A stretch of DNA of 6,036 bases, from contig JAGLUC010000376.1 of assembly GCA_023134955.1 (NCBI GenBank), positions 1 through 6,036 of the forward strand, written 5' to 3'. Source of the stretch: Methylococcales bacterium. GTDB taxonomy: Bacteria; Pseudomonadota; Gammaproteobacteria; Methylococcales; Methylomonadaceae. Positions 5,291 to 6,036 of the stretch are shown in pieces; within the stretch, counting starts at the first letter, position 1; each line of letters begins with the position of its first letter. Position numbers and translations under genes: made by a program. The notes under the pieces are model-generated. The model worked only from the letters and a program-made list of their open reading frames with translations, was not told the origin of the DNA and did not search any database.

Positions 5291-6036
5291 ATGAGTACAG
5301 GTAAAATCGTTCAGATTATTGGAGCGGTCGTTGATGTGGAGTTTTCACGCAAAGACTTGCCGAAGGTATATGACGCATTAAATGTTGAAAATAAAGAGTT
5401 AGTCTTGGAAGTTCAGCAACAATTAGGAGATGGCGTTGTTCGCACCATTGCAATGGGAACAACAGATGGTCTAAGTCGTGGATTGGAAGTCAGTAATTCA
5501 GGCGAAGCGATTAAAGTACCCGTTGGGCAGAAAACTTTAGGACGTATTATGGACGTTCTGGGTAATCCGATTGATGAAAAAGGGTCTATCGGTGAAAAAG
5601 ATAAGTGGGTAATTCACAGAGAAGCACCTTCTTATGAAGAACAAGCACCTGCTAACGAATTATTAGAAACTGGTATTAAAGTAATCGACCTGGTTTGCCC
5701 ATTTGCTAAAGGTGGTAAGGTTGGCCTGTTTGGTGGTGCCGGGGTTGGTAAAACTGTCAACATGATGGAGCTGATTCGTAATATTGCGATTGAGCATAGT
5801 GGCTTCTCAGTATTTGCCGGTGTGGGTGAGCGTACTCGTGAGGGTAATGATTTCTATCACGAGATGTCAGAGGGAGGTGTACTCGATAAGGTATCACTGG
5901 TCTATGGTCAGATGAATGAGCCTCCTGGAAACCGTCTGCGTGTTGCGCTGACCGGTTTGACCATGGCAGAGCACTTCCGTGATGAGGGCAACGACGTATT
6001 GATGTTCATCGATAACATCTACCGTTACACACTGGC
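5291..6036 (+). CDS. atpD: F1Fo ATP synthase subunit beta (N-terminal part, cut by window end)
   Basis: Beta carries the catalytic sites for ATP synthesis and hydrolysis. The first 248 codons are present; the family is about 460 aa. Visible are the N-terminal beta-barrel (MSTGKIVQIIGAVVDVEF to about residue 75), HREAPSYEEQAPANELLETG, the P-loop GGAGVGKT at 148-155 (catalytic Lys154), the GERTREGNDFY motif with the catalytic base E180 and R181, VYGQMNEPPGNR, and the Walker B strand VLMFIDNIYRYT at the window edge. Numbering runs one behind E. coli. AAGAGGA (5278-5284) lies 6 nt before the ATG. It follows atpG after an unusually wide 120-nt gap holding a REP pair. From about 5768 the codon use changes: all nine Glu codons are GAG and no Leu codon is TTA, and G+C rises to about 50%. 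Confidence 0.99.
   Translation, partial: MSTGKIVQIIGAVVDVEFSRKDLPKVYDALNVENKELVLEVQQQLGDGVVRTIAMGTTDGLSRGLEVSNSGEAIKVPVGQKTLGRIMDVLGNPIDEKGSIGEKDKWVIHREAPSYEEQAPANELLETGIKVIDLVCPFAKGGKVGLFGGAGVGKTVNMMELIRNIAIEHSGFSVFAGVGERTREGNDFYHEMSEGGVLDKVSLVYGQMNEPPGNRLRVALTGLTMAEHFRDEGNDVLMFIDNIYRYTL

Overview
The window is a housekeeping locus: the F1Fo ATP synthase (atp) operon of a gammaproteobacterium. Genes run atpI-atpB-atpE-atpF-atpH-atpA-atpG-atpD, all on the + strand and in the classical proteobacterial order. The window ends inside atpD, so most of its second half and the expected atpC lie outside. The proteins are close in length and motif to the E. coli subunits (AtpA 513 aa, AtpH 176, AtpF 157), which makes the class assignment firm. 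The order is less certain. The coding DNA is AT-rich (about 40% G+C where I counted), the c subunit is 94 aa with an extended C-terminal tail, and alpha carries KQAWAYRQ. These features would fit a Methylococcales- or Thiotrichales-like lineage, but that is inference from memory and not a database result.

Layout. Positions 1-165 are a noncoding leader with a well-formed sigma70-type promoter (TTGATT, 17 bp, TATAAT at 121-149) shortly before atpI. AtpI (assembly factor) overlaps AtpB (a subunit) by 8 nt. A U-rich 39-nt gap with a strong Shine-Dalgarno precedes atpE (c subunit), and a small AT-rich hairpin separates atpE from atpF (b subunit). atpH (delta), atpA (alpha) and atpG (gamma) follow with 5-30 nt gaps. 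The 120-nt atpG-atpD gap is the only accessory-looking stretch. It contains two REP-like sequences, each a GTAG tetranucleotide plus a short hairpin, in inverted orientation, forming a REPIN/BIME-type element.

How it works together. AtpB, AtpE and AtpF form the membrane Fo sector (proton path, c-ring, stator stalk). AtpA, AtpD, AtpG and AtpH, with the unseen epsilon, form F1. AtpI is thought to help c-ring assembly. The catalytic and transport residues that can be checked are present, so the enzyme looks like a normal proton-type ATP synthase.

I see no undescribed multigene system here. Points worth a second look are the REP pair between atpG and atpD, a sharp change in codon use and base composition within atpD, and small RNA-level features around atpE.
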